DNA from: Salinicola socius
GTDB lineage: Bacteria; Pseudomonadota; Gammaproteobacteria; Pseudomonadales; Halomonadaceae
DNA: 64,000 bases
Reading direction: 5' to 3'
Assembly: GCF_001937195.1 (NCBI RefSeq)
Contig: NZ_MSDO01000029.1
Location: 1-64,000, forward strand
The position numbers and the translations under genes are program-made. The notes under the pieces are model-generated. The model saw only the letters and a program-made list of their open reading frames with translations, was not told where the DNA came from and ran no database searches. This document shows positions 8,257-18,897 of the stretch, in pieces (positions within the stretch are counted from its first letter, which is position 1; every line of letters begins with the position of its first letter).

Positions 8257-9285
<1,029 letters not shown>

Positions 9286-9294
9286 GGGGATGCG

Positions 9295-10071
9295 ATGCTG
9301 CTGCAACTGAAACAGGTGTCGCTGAGCTTCGCCGGCAACACCGTACTGCACGATGTCAATTTCGGCGTCGACGCGGGGCGGATTCACAGCCTGATCGGCC
9401 CCAATGGTGCCGGCAAGACGTCGATGTTCAATGTGATTACCGGATTCTACCGTCCCCAGCAGGGGGTTATCACTCTGGATGGCGACGCCATCCTCAAGCG
9501 CAAGCCACACGCGGTGACCCGAATGGGCATCGCGCGGACCTTCCAGAACGTCCGCCTTTTCCGGGAAATGTCGGTGCTCGAGAACGTCATGGCCGGGCAG
9601 CACTGCCGGACGCGATCGGGTGCCATCGCCGCCATTCTCCGGCTACCGAGTCAGCGCGCCGAGGAGCGCCAGATTCTCGAGACCAGCCTTGAATGTCTCG
9701 ATTTCGTCGGGTTGCTGGGGCATCAGGATCGGCTGGCGACCAACCTCGCCTACGGCCACCAGCGCCGCGTCGAAATCGCCCGCGCCCTGGCCACCGAGCC
9801 TAAGCTGCTATTGCTCGACGAGCCGGCGGCAGGCCTCAACAGTGGCGAGAAACAGGCGCTGATCGAACTGATCCGGCGCATCCGGGACGAGCGCGGCGTT
9901 GCCGTACTGCTGATCGAGCACGACATGAGCCTGGTGATGAATGTCTCCGAGCGGATCAGCGTGCTCGATCACGGCAGTTTGATCACCGAGGGCGACCCCC
10001 AGGCGGTGCAGAACGATCCCAGAGTGATCGAGGCCTATCTCGGCCAGGACGACGAGGAGCTGGCACTGTGA
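9295..10071 (+). CDS. livG: Branched-chain amino acid-type ABC ATPase LivG
   Basis: A 258-residue ATP-binding subunit. It has Walker A GPNGAGKTS (about residues 36-44), the LivG-specific FYRPQQG and GIARTFQNVRLF segments, the signature region in the LAYGHQRRVEIARAL stretch, Walker B LLLLDEPAAGLN and the switch HDMSLV. Note that the ABC signature reads YGHQRR rather than LSGGQ, which is usual in LivG. It starts 9 bases after livM with GGGGGA upstream, and forms a heterodimer with LivF. Confidence 0.94.
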   Translation: MLLQLKQVSLSFAGNTVLHDVNFGVDAGRIHSLIGPNGAGKTSMFNVITGFYRPQQGVITLDGDAILKRKPHAVTRMGIARTFQNVRLFREMSVLENVMAGQHCRTRSGAIAAILRLPSQRAEERQILETSLECLDFVGLLGHQDRLATNLAYGHQRRVEIARALATEPKLLLLDEPAAGLNSGEKQALIELIRRIRDERGVAVLLIEHDMSLVMNVSERISVLDHGSLITEGDPQAVQNDPRVIEAYLGQDDEELAL

Positions 10072-10838
10072 CCGAAACCATCACTCAATCCGAGGCCGCT
10101 GCGAGCACCACGCGTCCGGGCAAGGTGCGTCTGAGCATTCGCGATGTCGAAGCCTTCTATGGTCAGATCCAGGCGCTGCGAGGCGTGTCACTGGATGTCC
10201 ATGAGGGAGAGATCGTGACCCTGCTGGGCAGCAATGGCGCCGGGAAATCGACCACGCTCAAGACCATTTCCGGGCTGGTGCGGGCGCAGCGGGGAGATGT
10301 CCTGCTCGAAGGGGAATCGATCGCCACGCTGGCGGCCCACGAGATCGCTCGCCGCGGTGTGGTTCATGTTCCGGAGGGGCGGCGCATTCTGCGCGGGCTG
10401 ACGGTCAAGGAGAACCTTGAGCTTGGTGCCTTCACGGTCAAGGACAACGCGCTCCGACGACAGCGGCTCGATGAAGTCTACGGCCTGTTCCCGATTCTGC
10501 ATGAACGCCGTCACCAGGATGGCTCGCTGCTTTCCGGCGGACAGCAGCAGATGCTGGCCATGGGGCGCGCGTTGATGCACGGTCCCAGCGTGATGCTGCT
10601 GGACGAACCGTCGATGGGCCTGGCGCCGAAGCTGGTGACCGACATCATGCGCATCATCAAGCGTCTCAACGAAGCCGGCACCACCATTCTGCTGGTCGAG
10701 CAGAATGCACGTCTGGCGCTGCGTCTGGCGCACTATGCCTACGTGATCGAGAACGGCGAGATTCGCATGCAGGGCGAGGCGGCCAAGCTGCGGCAGGACG
10801 AGTCGATCGTGAAGGCCTATTTGGGCGTCGGCGAGTAG
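10068..10838 (+). CDS. livF: Branched-chain amino acid-type ABC ATPase LivF
   Basis: A 256-residue second ATPase. It has Walker [10 protein letters not shown], the LivF-typical [19 protein letters not shown], signature [15 protein letters not shown], Walker [16 protein letters not shown] and VEQNARLAL. The GTG start overlaps the livG stop (GTGA), which implies translational coupling. About 20 extra residues precede the first strand compared with E. coli LivF. Confidence 0.94.
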   Translation: MTETITQSEAAASTTRPGKVRLSIRDVEAFYGQIQALRGVSLDVHEGEIVTLLGSNGAGKSTTLKTISGLVRAQRGDVLLEGESIATLAAHEIARRGVVHVPEGRRILRGLTVKENLELGAFTVKDNALRRQRLDEVYGLFPILHERRHQDGSLLSGGQQQMLAMGRALMHGPSVMLLDEPSMGLAPKLVTDIMRIIKRLNEAGTTILLVEQNARLALRLAHYAYVIENGEIRMQGEAAKLRQDESIVKAYLGVGE

Positions 10839-10855
10839 CCGACGGGAGAGCTCCC

Positions 10856-11890
10856 ATGCAGACGAATCGCGTGATCCATAGCGTCAGCTGTCATGCCGAA
10901 GGCGAGGTGGGGGACGTCATCGTGGGTGGCGTCGCGCCACCGCCCGGAGAGACGCTGTGGGAGCAGTCTCGCTGGATCGCTCGCGACCAGACCCTGCGCC
11001 ACTTCATGCTCAACGAGCCCCGAGGCGGCGTATTCCGGCATGTCAATCTGCTGGTGCCGGCCAAGGACCCGCGCGCGCAGATGGGCTGGATCATCATGGA
11101 GCCGGAAGACACGCCGCCGATGTCCGGTTCCAACAGTCTGTGCGTCGCGACTGTCCTGCTCGAGACCGGCATTCTGCCGATGCAGGAACCGGAGACGCAT
11201 CTGGTGCTGGAGGCCCCCGGCGGTGTCATCGAGGCCGTGGCGCGCTGCGAGAACGGCCGGGTGGTGGACGTCACGGTGCGCAACCTGCCGGCGTTCGTCG
11301 ACCGGCGCGATCTGCAGCTCGAAGTGGAAGGGCTCGGCACGCTCCGTGTCGATACGGCATTCGGCGGCGACAGTTTCGTGATCGTCGATGCCGAGGATCT
11401 GGGCTTCAGACTGGTACCGGACGAAGCGCGGGATCTGGTCGAAGCCGGCATTCGCATCACCGATGCGGTCAATGCGCAGTTCGGCTTTTGCCATCCCACC
11501 AATCCTGATTGGCGGCACGTCTCCTTTTGCCAGATCGCCGCGCCGCTCAGCCGCGAAGGCGATGCCTGGTTGGGGCGCAACACGGTAGCGATACAGCCGG
11601 GCAAGCTCGATCGTTCTCCCACCGGCACCGGCTGTTCGGCACGCATGGCGCTACTGCACGCTCAGGGCAGGTTGGAACAGGGCGAAACCTTCATCGGCGA
11701 GTCGATCATCGATTCACGCTTCTACTGCAGGCTCGATGGCACGACCCGCGTCGGCGGGAAGGAGGCGGTGATGCCGTCGATTCGCGGGCGTGCTTTCATC
11801 ACCGGAACTCATCAGCATACGCTTGATCCTCATGATCCCTGGCCGGGCGGTTACCGGCTCGCCGACACCTGGCCCCGAATCGGTCGCTGA
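10856..11890 (+). CDS. Proline racemase-fold protein with Ser/Thr active-site pair
   Basis: A 344-residue member of the proline racemase / hydroxyproline epimerase / trans-3-hydroxyproline dehydratase superfamily. The start ATG has GGGAGAG upstream. The first catalytic position, Cys in proline racemase (MCGHG), is here Ser90 in MSGSNS. The second, Cys in racemases (CGTG), is Thr256 in PTGTGCSA. Racemases use Cys/Cys, 4-hydroxyproline epimerases Ser/Cys or Cys/Cys, and trans-3-hydroxyproline dehydratases Cys/Thr, so Ser/Thr fits none cleanly. Loss of the second Cys argues against racemisation and toward a dehydratase-like or unknown reaction. It lies 17 bases after livF in the same operon, so its substrate is probably the imported ligand. 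Confidence 0.85.
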   Translation: MQTNRVIHSVSCHAEGEVGDVIVGGVAPPPGETLWEQSRWIARDQTLRHFMLNEPRGGVFRHVNLLVPAKDPRAQMGWIIMEPEDTPPMSGSNSLCVATVLLETGILPMQEPETHLVLEAPGGVIEAVARCENGRVVDVTVRNLPAFVDRRDLQLEVEGLGTLRVDTAFGGDSFVIVDAEDLGFRLVPDEARDLVEAGIRITDAVNAQFGFCHPTNPDWRHVSFCQIAAPLSREGDAWLGRNTVAIQPGKLDRSPTGTGCSARMALLHAQGRLEQGETFIGESIIDSRFYCRLDGTTRVGGKEAVMPSIRGRAFITGTHQHTLDPHDPWPGGYRLADTWPRIGR

Positions 11891-11944
11891 CCAGCTCGAC
11901 GGCCCGGGCAGCAACCGTCTGCCCTCGATCGGGAGAATGACGGC

Positions 11945-14017
11945 TCAGGAAGTGACGGTATCGGGCTCGCGGTCGGGCTTGATACGTGGCCGCTCGGCCA
12001 TGATGTGGCCGAGGCGCTCCAGCGCCAGTTCGAGTCGCTCGACCAGTCCTTCCAGCAGCACGCGACGATCGGCGGCAACGTTGCCATGGGTGGCGATGGC
12101 CGCGTCCAGTCGCTTGCCCGCCTCGCGAACTCCCTGCGGCTGGCGGCCGTTGGCGCTCTCCTCGAAGCCGCTGGCCAGCGCTCGCAGCAGCTGGCGGTGG
12201 GCTCGCCGAATCAGCGGGTGTGGCGCATCGTCGAGACGATCGCGCAGGCGCAGCGTCGCGGTGCCCAGGTCCAGCCCGGTCAGTCCCAGAATGAACAGAT
12301 GGCGCTGATCCTCGGGAAGCATGTCGTCGTGCTGCGCCAGTTGCAGGATACGATCGGCCATGTGTCCGCTGAAGCGGGTCTCGGCATCGCGTATCGATCG
12401 CCGCCGCAGGTGATGAATGTCCCGCGAGATCGCATTGATCAGACGACGGCGACGCAGCCGCGTGCCCAGACCGGGCAGCAGCCGGAAACCCATCACCACG
12501 CAGGTCAGCCCAATGATCACCGCAACCGCCCGGTTGGCGAAGCTGTCGAAGGAGAAGTCCATGTTGTTGCCGGGCATGGTCAGCAGGATATTGAAGATGG
12601 TGAAAGCCAGGCAATAACCCATCGTCGCCGGGTTGGTCGCGCCCAGCAGCCCCAGGAACAGCGGCGTGCCGAACAGCATGGCGAGCATCGGAAAGCCGTT
12701 GGCCTGCGACAGCAGTACGTGACCGAACAGAAACGCGCTGGGAATGGCCGCGAGCATGCCCTTGTAGAACATCATGGTGATCGCGACCGGATTGTCGCGG
12801 CTGGCAAAGAACGACGAGAACAGCGTGCCGAGCAGCATCGCGACCATCGCGCTGCTCCAGGCGGTGAGAATCCAGAACATGGCGAGCGAACCGAAAACGA
12901 GACCGGAACGCAATGCGTTGATGCCGGCGGCAAGGTGATCGCGATGCCAGGCCAGAGAGGCCGATCGCAGCTTGTGCGTACCGGGCGAGGCGATCGCTTC
13001 GCGGGCGTCCAGCATCACCATGGCATGGCCGATCGATTCCCGCAGTCCCAGGCGTGCGCGTCGGTCCAGCGGCGCCATGCCTTGCTCATCGCTTTCATGC
13101 ACCAGATGGCGAAGGTCCTGCAGCTCCTGACGCGCCTTGGGCACGCCCTTGACGTGTTCCGCTTCACGGAAGCCTTGCGCGACCTGGCGCGCAATCTCGA
13201 TGCTGCGGGGATCCAGCCTGTCGGCGTGATCGTGAAGCATCTGATGCAGCGCCTGCAGATTGGCCAGAAAACGCAGCGTGCGTCGGGTCAGGACGTGAGT
13301 CGCGCGGATGCGCCCCGGCCCCTCCGGCCCTTCGAAGCGCGCCGCCTGGCTGTCCGTTTCCAGCACCGTCAGCGGGCCGAGGCTGCCTCGCAACGCCTTT
13401 TGCATCGCAGGGATGTCGTCGCTTGCCTCCAGGCGCAGGGCGGCGTTCTCGAACGCTTCGTTGATCGCGGTGTCGGCCTGCGCCGAGAGATGCTTGCCCA
13501 CTCGAGAAGGCCATAACAGCGAGCTGACCAGGGTGGCACAGATGGCACCCAGCCCCAGTTCCGACAGGCGTGCCACGGCGATGTCGAAGATCCCGCCGGG
13601 CGTGCTGCCATTCGAGATCACCACGATCAGCATGGCGGTGACGGCAGCCATCAGGCAGCCGTAGGTATAGTTGTTGCGCCACAGCGAGCCGACGTAGGTG
13701 CACAGCATGATCCATAGCGTCAGCGTGATCAGTGCAGGCACTCTCGCCTGCGCAAACAGCGCCATGATGAGGATGCCCGCGAGCGCGCCGATGAGGGTGC
13801 CGCTGATCTGGCAGATGCCTTTTTCGATCACCATGCCGCTCATCGGCCGGATCTGCAGGAACGCCGCCGAAATCAACGCCCAGTAAGGCCGGTCGAGGTT
13901 GAACCAGAGGGCCAGATAGAGCGCGATCATCATCGCCAGCGTGGTCTTGATCGCAAACTTGACCGCCGTCACATCGGGCGTCAGATAGGTCTTGACGAGT
14001 GGTGGCATGGTACTCAC
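11945..14017 (-). CDS. FUSC-family aromatic acid efflux protein (AaeB-like)
   Basis: A 690-residue inner-membrane protein of the fusaric acid resistance / AaeB family, thought to export aromatic carboxylates. It has two repeats of membrane helices, one at the N-terminus (KTTLAMMIALYLALWFNLDRPYWALISAAFL) and one mid-protein (GSLAMFWILTAWSSAMVAMLL to CVVMGFRLLPG), each followed by a cytoplasmic helical domain. The GTG start overlaps the stop of the HlyD-type gene upstream (GTGA), and an ATG three codons in is an alternative. With the HlyD protein and DUF1656 protein it forms an AaeXAB-like set. Confidence 0.9.
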   Translation of the reverse strand: MSTMPPLVKTYLTPDVTAVKFAIKTTLAMMIALYLALWFNLDRPYWALISAAFLQIRPMSGMVIEKGICQISGTLIGALAGILIMALFAQARVPALITLTLWIMLCTYVGSLWRNNYTYGCLMAAVTAMLIVVISNGSTPGGIFDIAVARLSELGLGAICATLVSSLLWPSRVGKHLSAQADTAINEAFENAALRLEASDDIPAMQKALRGSLGPLTVLETDSQAARFEGPEGPGRIRATHVLTRRTLRFLANLQALHQMLHDHADRLDPRSIEIARQVAQGFREAEHVKGVPKARQELQDLRHLVHESDEQGMAPLDRRARLGLRESIGHAMVMLDAREAIASPGTHKLRSASLAWHRDHLAAGINALRSGLVFGSLAMFWILTAWSSAMVAMLLGTLFSSFFASRDNPVAITMMFYKGMLAAIPSAFLFGHVLLSQANGFPMLAMLFGTPLFLGLLGATNPATMGYCLAFTIFNILLTMPGNNMDFSFDSFANRAVAVIIGLTCVVMGFRLLPGLGTRLRRRRLINAISRDIHHLRRRSIRDAETRFSGHMADRILQLAQHDDMLPEDQRHLFILGLTGLDLGTATLRLRDRLDDAPHPLIRRAHRQLLRALASGFEESANGRQPQGVREAGKRLDAAIATHGNVAADRRVLLEGLVERLELALERLGHIMAERPRIKPDREPDTVTS

Positions 14018-15009
14018 GGCGAATCGGCGGCGGTGTCGTCCGGCCTTGGGTCAGGTTGCTGCGCCTGCTCGGTGGGACGTCGGTCGGCGGCCACGCCCCG
14101 GGACGTCGTCGTACTCACCGGCGCGTCGACACGCTCGTCGGACCGGCTGCCGCCCGCCGCGTCGACGCGAACGGTCGCGGTCATGCCGGCACTGAGCAGC
14201 GTCTCGTCCGGAATGTCGTCCAGAGTGATGCGAACCGGGATTCGCTGCGCCAGACGTACCCAGTTGAAGGTGGGCTGGACCTGCGGCAACAGCTGATTGT
14301 TGAGACTGGTATTGGTGTCCGCAATGCCTCTGCCGATGCCGGCGACGTGACCACGCAGGTGCGTGTCACCGTTCATCAGGATGACCTCGGCCGAATCGCC
14401 GACCCGGATCGACGGTATCTTGGTCTCTTCGAAATAACCCATGACGTAGTAGGAGTTCGACTGCACCAGTGCCATGACCGAGGTGCCGCGAGTCACGTAG
14501 TTGCCGGCGGCGAGCTGCAGATTGAGTACATGACCACTGATCGGTGCCACGACTCGGGTACGTTCCAGGTCGAGCCTGGCGCTCGCCAGATCGGCCTGGG
14601 CCTGCTTCAGATTGGCGGCGGCGACCCGACTGTTGATCTGCGCGATCTGACGATCCTCGGCGCTGATCGAGCGGCTGCTCAACTGATTGCGACGCTGGGC
14701 TTCCGTCTGACGCAGTTTCAAGGTGGCCTCGCGGTTTTCCACCGTGGCCTGGGCCTGGTCCAGCGCTGCCTGGTAACGAGCCTCGTCGATCTCGAACAGG
14801 GTATCGCCTTTGGCAACGAAGTCGGTGTCGTTGACGTTCAGCGTGCGTACCCAGCCGGAGACGTCCGGGGCGATGGTGACGACCTCCGCGCGCACGCGCG
14901 CATCCCGGGTCCAGGGCGTGAAGAGGTAGTAATTCCAGAGCCAGATACCGGCGGCCACGGCGATCGCGACGACGACGAGGGTCAGGAGGATACGTAGCGA
15001 ATTGCGCAT
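14014..15009 (-). CDS. HlyD-family periplasmic adaptor (AaeA/EmrA-like)
   Basis: A 331-residue membrane fusion protein linking the FUSC exporter to the outer envelope. An N-terminal membrane anchor (ILLTLVVVAIAVAAGIWLW) is followed by the biotinyl-lipoyl half motif (DVSGWVRTLNVNDTDFVAKGDTLFEID), a long alpha-helical hairpin (about 90-165) and the second lipoyl half (VVAPISGHVLNLQLAAGNYV). The C-terminal 45 residues are a low-complexity polar tail rich in D, R, T and P. ATG 15009 overlaps the DUF1656 stop by one base (TGATG). Confidence 0.92.
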   Translation of the reverse strand: MRNSLRILLTLVVVAIAVAAGIWLWNYYLFTPWTRDARVRAEVVTIAPDVSGWVRTLNVNDTDFVAKGDTLFEIDEARYQAALDQAQATVENREATLKLRQTEAQRRNQLSSRSISAEDRQIAQINSRVAAANLKQAQADLASARLDLERTRVVAPISGHVLNLQLAAGNYVTRGTSVMALVQSNSYYVMGYFEETKIPSIRVGDSAEVILMNGDTHLRGHVAGIGRGIADTNTSLNNQLLPQVQPTFNWVRLAQRIPVRITLDDIPDETLLSAGMTATVRVDAAGGSRSDERVDAPVSTTTSRGVAADRRPTEQAQQPDPRPDDTAADSP

Positions 15010-15227
15010 CAAGTACTCTCGGGCAGGACGGAAAACAGAAAGGTGATGCCGGCAGTGATCAGCACGAACAGCGACACATCGAACCAGGCTTCATACCACA
15101 GGGCGCGCTGGCCAATTACCCAGTGCAGCAGCGAGCGCAGAACGATGGTAGCGATGAAGCCGCAGAAGGCATAGATCAGCAGTGGACTGAGAAAGATTCC
15201 GCCAACGGCGATTTCCTGAAGACCCAT
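15009..15227 (-). CDS. DUF1656 small membrane protein (AaeX-like)
   Basis: A 72-residue inner-membrane protein with two hydrophobic segments (LLIYAFCGFIATIVLRSLLHW and FDVSLFVLITAGITFLFSVL), the layout of DUF1656/AaeX proteins that accompany AaeAB. ATG 15227 is chosen over an upstream start because AGGA lies 7-10 bases before it and the product then begins MGLQEIAVGG, typical of the family. It is the first gene of the efflux operon. Its role in the pump is not established. Confidence 0.88.
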   Translation of the reverse strand: MGLQEIAVGGIFLSPLLIYAFCGFIATIVLRSLLHWVIGQRALWYEAWFDVSLFVLITAGITFLFSVLPEST

Positions 15228-15369
15228 ATCGTTCCTGTTGGCAGTGACGTTATACGACAAGCAATAAATGCTAGCACGCTATTGAGATTGGCATCAGAAG
15301 TGTGACGTCTCTAGCTATCACGCATTCACTGCAGTCTAACTGGAAATGGCGGAATAGGGGCGCCCGACC

Positions 15370-15645
15370 CTATGTGAAAATGGTGGTGGTCACCTGGCCC
15401 CCGGTGGCACGGGCGGCATCGGCCAGCCAGATCTTCGGGTACCCCAGCGATGTACCCAGCTCGAGAATCGGTGGCGATTCAAGACTACGCACCAGCAGGT
15501 TGATCAGGCGTCCGGATGCCGGGCCGATCGCCATGTGACGATGACGGCCGCCTTGGCCCCGCTTTTCCTCTTCAATGCGCTGATGATAGCGCTCGATGAC
15601 CTATCGCATCGCATCGTCCATGTCCACAGGGTTTGACGCCATCAT
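15370..15645 (-). pseudogene. O-methyltransferase pseudogene fragment
   Basis: Reading the minus strand from ATG 15645 (GGAGA five bases upstream) gives 14 residues and then an in-frame TAG at 15603-15601. The same frame then stays open for about 75 codons and encodes a clear N-terminal part of a class I SAM-dependent O-methyltransferase, with VIERYHQRIEEE, GPASGRLINLLV and the SAM-binding motif I ILELGTSLGYPKIWLADAA, ending at TAG 15372-15370. The C-terminal two thirds is missing. An early stop plus a 3' truncation indicate a decayed gene between the efflux operon and its LysR neighbour. Confidence 0.75.
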
Positions 15646-15681
15646 GGATGTCTCCAGAGGCAGTGGGTGGTGGGACACTCT

Positions 15682-16632
15682 TCAGTGAGCGGTAGCGGAA
15701 TCCGGCGAATCAACAGCTGGCATACCTACGGTATCGCGCTGCCAGTCTGCCGGTATCGATTGGCGCAACTGATCGATCAGCGTGGCGATCTTGCGCGGCT
15801 GATGGCCGTAGGGATAAAGCAACGTGACCGGCAAGGGAGAAGCCTGCCATTCGCCCAGACACTGCACCAGAGTATCGGGATGATGCTGCAAACGACGCTC
15901 GGCCATCCAGTGAGGCATCAGCCCCACGCCTTGGCCGCGCGCAATGGCATCGGCATGCAGTGCCAACTGATCGACGCGCAACCGGCTGTCGGCCGACGGC
16001 AGGTGATAACGGCCGTGATGCGGATGGTCCAGCGTCATTCCGCTTTCGGTATCACCGAGCAGATCGACCCAGGCATGATTCTTCAGCTCATGCGGGTGGC
16101 TGGGCGTTCCTCGATGAAGGAGATAATCGGGATTGGCATAGACGCCGCGTGTAATCCAGCCGAGCGTTTCCTGACGCAAGCCGCATTCGGCCACCGTACC
16201 GACCCAAAGATGGATAGCGCTGCCGTCCGGCAGCGTAGGAGCCGACCGGAGCGTCCGAATCTCCAGGCTGGCCTTGGGATGTCGCTTCAGAAAGAGTTCC
16301 GCCTGCCTTGCCATGAAACTACGTGCCAAAGCCGAGTGAACCTTGATGACGAGTCCGCCGCTGATCTCCGCCTTCAGATCGTCCAGCGCCAATTGGCTCT
16401 GTTCTGCAATACGCAACATCTCCCGCGCATAACCCAGAAAGAGACTGCCTGCCTCGGTTGGCAGGAGGCGATTGGCCTGTCGCCTGAGTAATGGCTGACT
16501 CAGTTGAGTCTCGAGATGAGCGATTCGCCGACTCAAGGTCGATTTGGCGACGCCAAGACGTCGGGCGCTGGCAGTCAGGCTGCCGGAATCCATCACATCG
16601 ATGAAAGTCTTGAGTTCCTCGAGATCGTACAT
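15682..16632 (-). CDS. LysR-family transcriptional regulator
   Basis: A 316-residue activator/repressor. The N-terminal winged helix-turn-helix is LEELKTFIDVMDSGSLTASA with ARRLGVAKSTLSRRIAHLE (first about 60 residues), followed by a linker helix and a two-lobed effector domain. ATG 16632 is chosen because AGGA lies 6 bases upstream and MYDLEELKTF aligns with family N-termini; ten further residues upstream are unlikely. It is co-directional with the AaeXAB-like genes, from which a pseudogene separates it, and divergent from the TonB receptor. It may control either; AaeR-type control of the efflux genes is the more common arrangement. Confidence 0.9.
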   Translation of the reverse strand: MYDLEELKTFIDVMDSGSLTASARRLGVAKSTLSRRIAHLETQLSQPLLRRQANRLLPTEAGSLFLGYAREMLRIAEQSQLALDDLKAEISGGLVIKVHSALARSFMARQAELFLKRHPKASLEIRTLRSAPTLPDGSAIHLWVGTVAECGLRQETLGWITRGVYANPDYLLHRGTPSHPHELKNHAWVDLLGDTESGMTLDHPHHGRYHLPSADSRLRVDQLALHADAIARGQGVGLMPHWMAERRLQHHPDTLVQCLGEWQASPLPVTLLYPYGHQPRKIATLIDQLRQSIPADWQRDTVGMPAVDSPDSATAH

Positions 16633-16796
16633 GGATTTTCCTGGAGAGCCTGGTGTTGGCACTGAACGAGTTTCCAGTCAGATGGCAATGGTTATCAGAA
16701 ACCTTAACGGTTTTTAGCGTCGCGGGGCGATCTTTCCGAAGGTTGCGAAAAACGCAACGGCCTGTCGCAAGATTTTATGTGGACAATATGGAAGAA

Positions 16797-16819
16797 TCTA
16801 AATGATAAATATTCGTATT
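16797..16819. promoter_or_regulatory. Possible Fur box upstream of the TonB receptor
   Basis: The AT-rich AAATGATAAATATTCGTATT matches much of the Fur 19-mer (GATAATGATAATCATTATC), notably AATGATAA and ATT. It lies about 65 bases before the siderophore receptor start, where iron-dependent repression is expected. This is a match by eye only. Confidence 0.45.
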
Positions 16820-16880
16820 AAGATTTTCGGCCGTGCGAGCCGCTTGCTCATTCGGACTCGTCTTATCAAGGGAACCAGCA

Positions 16881-18842
16881 ATGACGTTTTCAACGCCATT
16901 ACGTTTTTCAGCGCTCACACTGGCGGCTGCGGGGGCCGTCGGGTTTGCGAACCATAGCCATGCCCAGAGCGAGCTGGACCCTATGGTCGTCACGGCCGCG
17001 GGCTACGCGCAGCAGGTGACCAGTGCACCCGCTTCGATCAGCGTGATCTCACGCGAACAGCTCGAGCGCCGTCAGTACCGCGATGTGACCGATGCGCTGG
17101 TTGACGTGCCCGGCGTCATCGTGACGGGCGGCGGGTCGGGGGACAACGGCGCCGACATCAGCATCCGCGGTATGCCTGCCGAATATACCTTGATCCTGGT
17201 CGATGGCATGCCGGTCAGTACACGTGAATCGCGCCCCAACGGTAGCGCCGGATTCGAGCAGGATTGGCTGCCGCCGCTCTATGCCATCGAGCGGATCGAG
17301 GTGATCCGTGGGCCGATGTCGACGCTCTATGGATCGGATGCCATCGGTGGGGTGATCAACGTCATCACGCGTAAAGTCCAGGACGAATGGCATGCCAATC
17401 TGCGGCTGGGAGCGACGATCCAGGAAGATCGGGACTCCGGCGATGCTCAGCAGACCGAATTCTATACCACCGGACCGCTGGTCGATGATTTGCTGGGCCT
17501 GCAGGTCTTCGGCCGCTACAGCACGCGGCAGGAGGACGACATCGTCGACGGCTACGAGGACAAGGAACTGGTCAACGGCACGGCGCGCGTGACGCTCACG
17601 CCGACCCAGAACCATGACTTCATGATGGAAGCCGGTCGCACCAGGCAGCAGCGCGAGATGAACGTCGGGAAGACCGTCGAAGAGGGCGGTGTCCCTAGTG
17701 AATCCGATAATGAGACAGAGCGCTACTCGCTGCGTCATGAAGGGCGCTGGGGCATCGGCACCTCGACCACGTATGTGCAGCAGGAAGAGACCGAAAACGA
17801 GGGGCGAGACATCACGGTCAAGAATACCGAGGCCAAGTCGCAGCTGGCGATGCCTTTTCGCGCGCATACGCTGAGCGTGGGCGCCAGCTACTCCAAGGAG
17901 GAGTTGGAAGATACCACGACTAATAAAATCTCCGAGCTCTCCGAACTGGACATGTACCAGTGGGCGCTGTTCATCGAGGACGAGTACTACCTCACCGATA
18001 CCTTCTCGGTTACCGCCGGCGTGCGCATGGACGACAACGAAGAGTTCGGCAATCACTTCAGTCCGCGTCTCTACGGCGTCTGGAATCCAGCGCCGCTGTG
18101 GACAGTGAAGGGTGGCGTCTCGACGGGCTACAAGGCGCCCGGCGTACGCGATCTCTCGCCGGACTGGGGGGCCGTCAGTCGTGGCGGCAATACCTACGGT
18201 AACCCGGATCTCGAGCCCGAGACCTCGATCACCAAGGAGATCGGCCTGCTCTACGGTCGGCCCAGCGGACTCAATGGCGGGATCACGCTGTTCCGCAACG
18301 ACTTCGAGGACAAGATCAGCCGGGTTCCCTGTACGGCCGTGGGCGCCCCCTGTGCGTCGGAGCCCGACAACAGCTATGGCCGCAGTCCCACGACCCGGGT
18401 CAATATCGACGAGGCTTATACGCAAGGCGTCGAGCTGACCCTGGGAAGTCCGCTGAGCGAGACGCTGTCGGCCAAGGCGAGCTACACCTATACCGATTCC
18501 GAACAGGAGTCCGGCGAGGCGGAAGGGGAGCAGCTCACGCAGCTGCCCAGGCACCTGCTGAGCACCACCTTGGACTGGGATCCTGCCGGTCGATTCAGCG
18601 GCTGGGGTCGACTGACGTTCCGCGGCGACCAGGAAGAGTATGTGGCGTCGGGGCGTTCCGGCTCCACCGATGCCATTCCCTCCTATACATTGGTCGACAC
18701 CGGTGGGTCCTGGCGAATCGCCCCGCAAGCCAAATTGCTGTTCGGCGTCTACAACGTCTTCGACAAGCGGATCGATTACGACACCTACAGCCTGGTCGAA
18801 GACGGTCGTCGCTACTGGCTCGCTATCGATCTCGAAATATGA
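16881..18842 (+). CDS. TonB-dependent catecholate siderophore receptor (CirA/FepA-like)
   Basis: A 653-residue outer-membrane receptor for ferric siderophores. ATG 16881 has AAGGGA upstream and begins a signal peptide ending near SHAQ. A TonB-box-like DPMVVTA (about 33-39) is followed by the plug domain (SISVISREQLERRQYRDVTDALVDVPGV, SIRGMP) and the catecholate-receptor segment GFEQDWLPPLYAIERIEVIRGP with LYGSDAIGGVINVITRK. A 22-stranded barrel follows, ending RYWLAIDLEI with a C-terminal hydrophobic residue. It heads a complete uptake set with the binding protein, two permeases and ATPase downstream. No siderophore biosynthesis gene is in the window. Confidence 0.92.
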   Translation: MTFSTPLRFSALTLAAAGAVGFANHSHAQSELDPMVVTAAGYAQQVTSAPASISVISREQLERRQYRDVTDALVDVPGVIVTGGGSGDNGADISIRGMPAEYTLILVDGMPVSTRESRPNGSAGFEQDWLPPLYAIERIEVIRGPMSTLYGSDAIGGVINVITRKVQDEWHANLRLGATIQEDRDSGDAQQTEFYTTGPLVDDLLGLQVFGRYSTRQEDDIVDGYEDKELVNGTARVTLTPTQNHDFMMEAGRTRQQREMNVGKTVEEGGVPSESDNETERYSLRHEGRWGIGTSTTYVQQEETENEGRDITVKNTEAKSQLAMPFRAHTLSVGASYSKEELEDTTTNKISELSELDMYQWALFIEDEYYLTDTFSVTAGVRMDDNEEFGNHFSPRLYGVWNPAPLWTVKGGVSTGYKAPGVRDLSPDWGAVSRGGNTYGNPDLEPETSITKEIGLLYGRPSGLNGGITLFRNDFEDKISRVPCTAVGAPCASEPDNSYGRSPTTRVNIDEAYTQGVELTLGSPLSETLSAKASYTYTDSEQESGEAEGEQLTQLPRHLLSTTLDWDPAGRFSGWGRLTFRGDQEEYVASGRSGSTDAIPSYTLVDTGGSWRIAPQAKLLFGVYNVFDKRIDYDTYSLVEDGRRYWLAIDLEI

Positions 18843-18897
18843 CGCCGCCTGAAAACTACCCACAGAGGATCATCCTCTAGGGCAGCGTAAGACATGT

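Noticed and set aside
12005-13516. 503-residue plus-strand frame opposite the FUSC gene
   Set aside because: Composition is rich in Q, R, G and H with no recognisable domain, while the opposite strand encodes a clear membrane exporter.
17049-18863. 604-residue open frame on the minus strand across the TonB receptor gene
   Set aside because: It mirrors the receptor frame, has no domain, signal or ribosome binding site, and shows biased H, D, R and Q composition typical of antisense frames in high-GC DNA.
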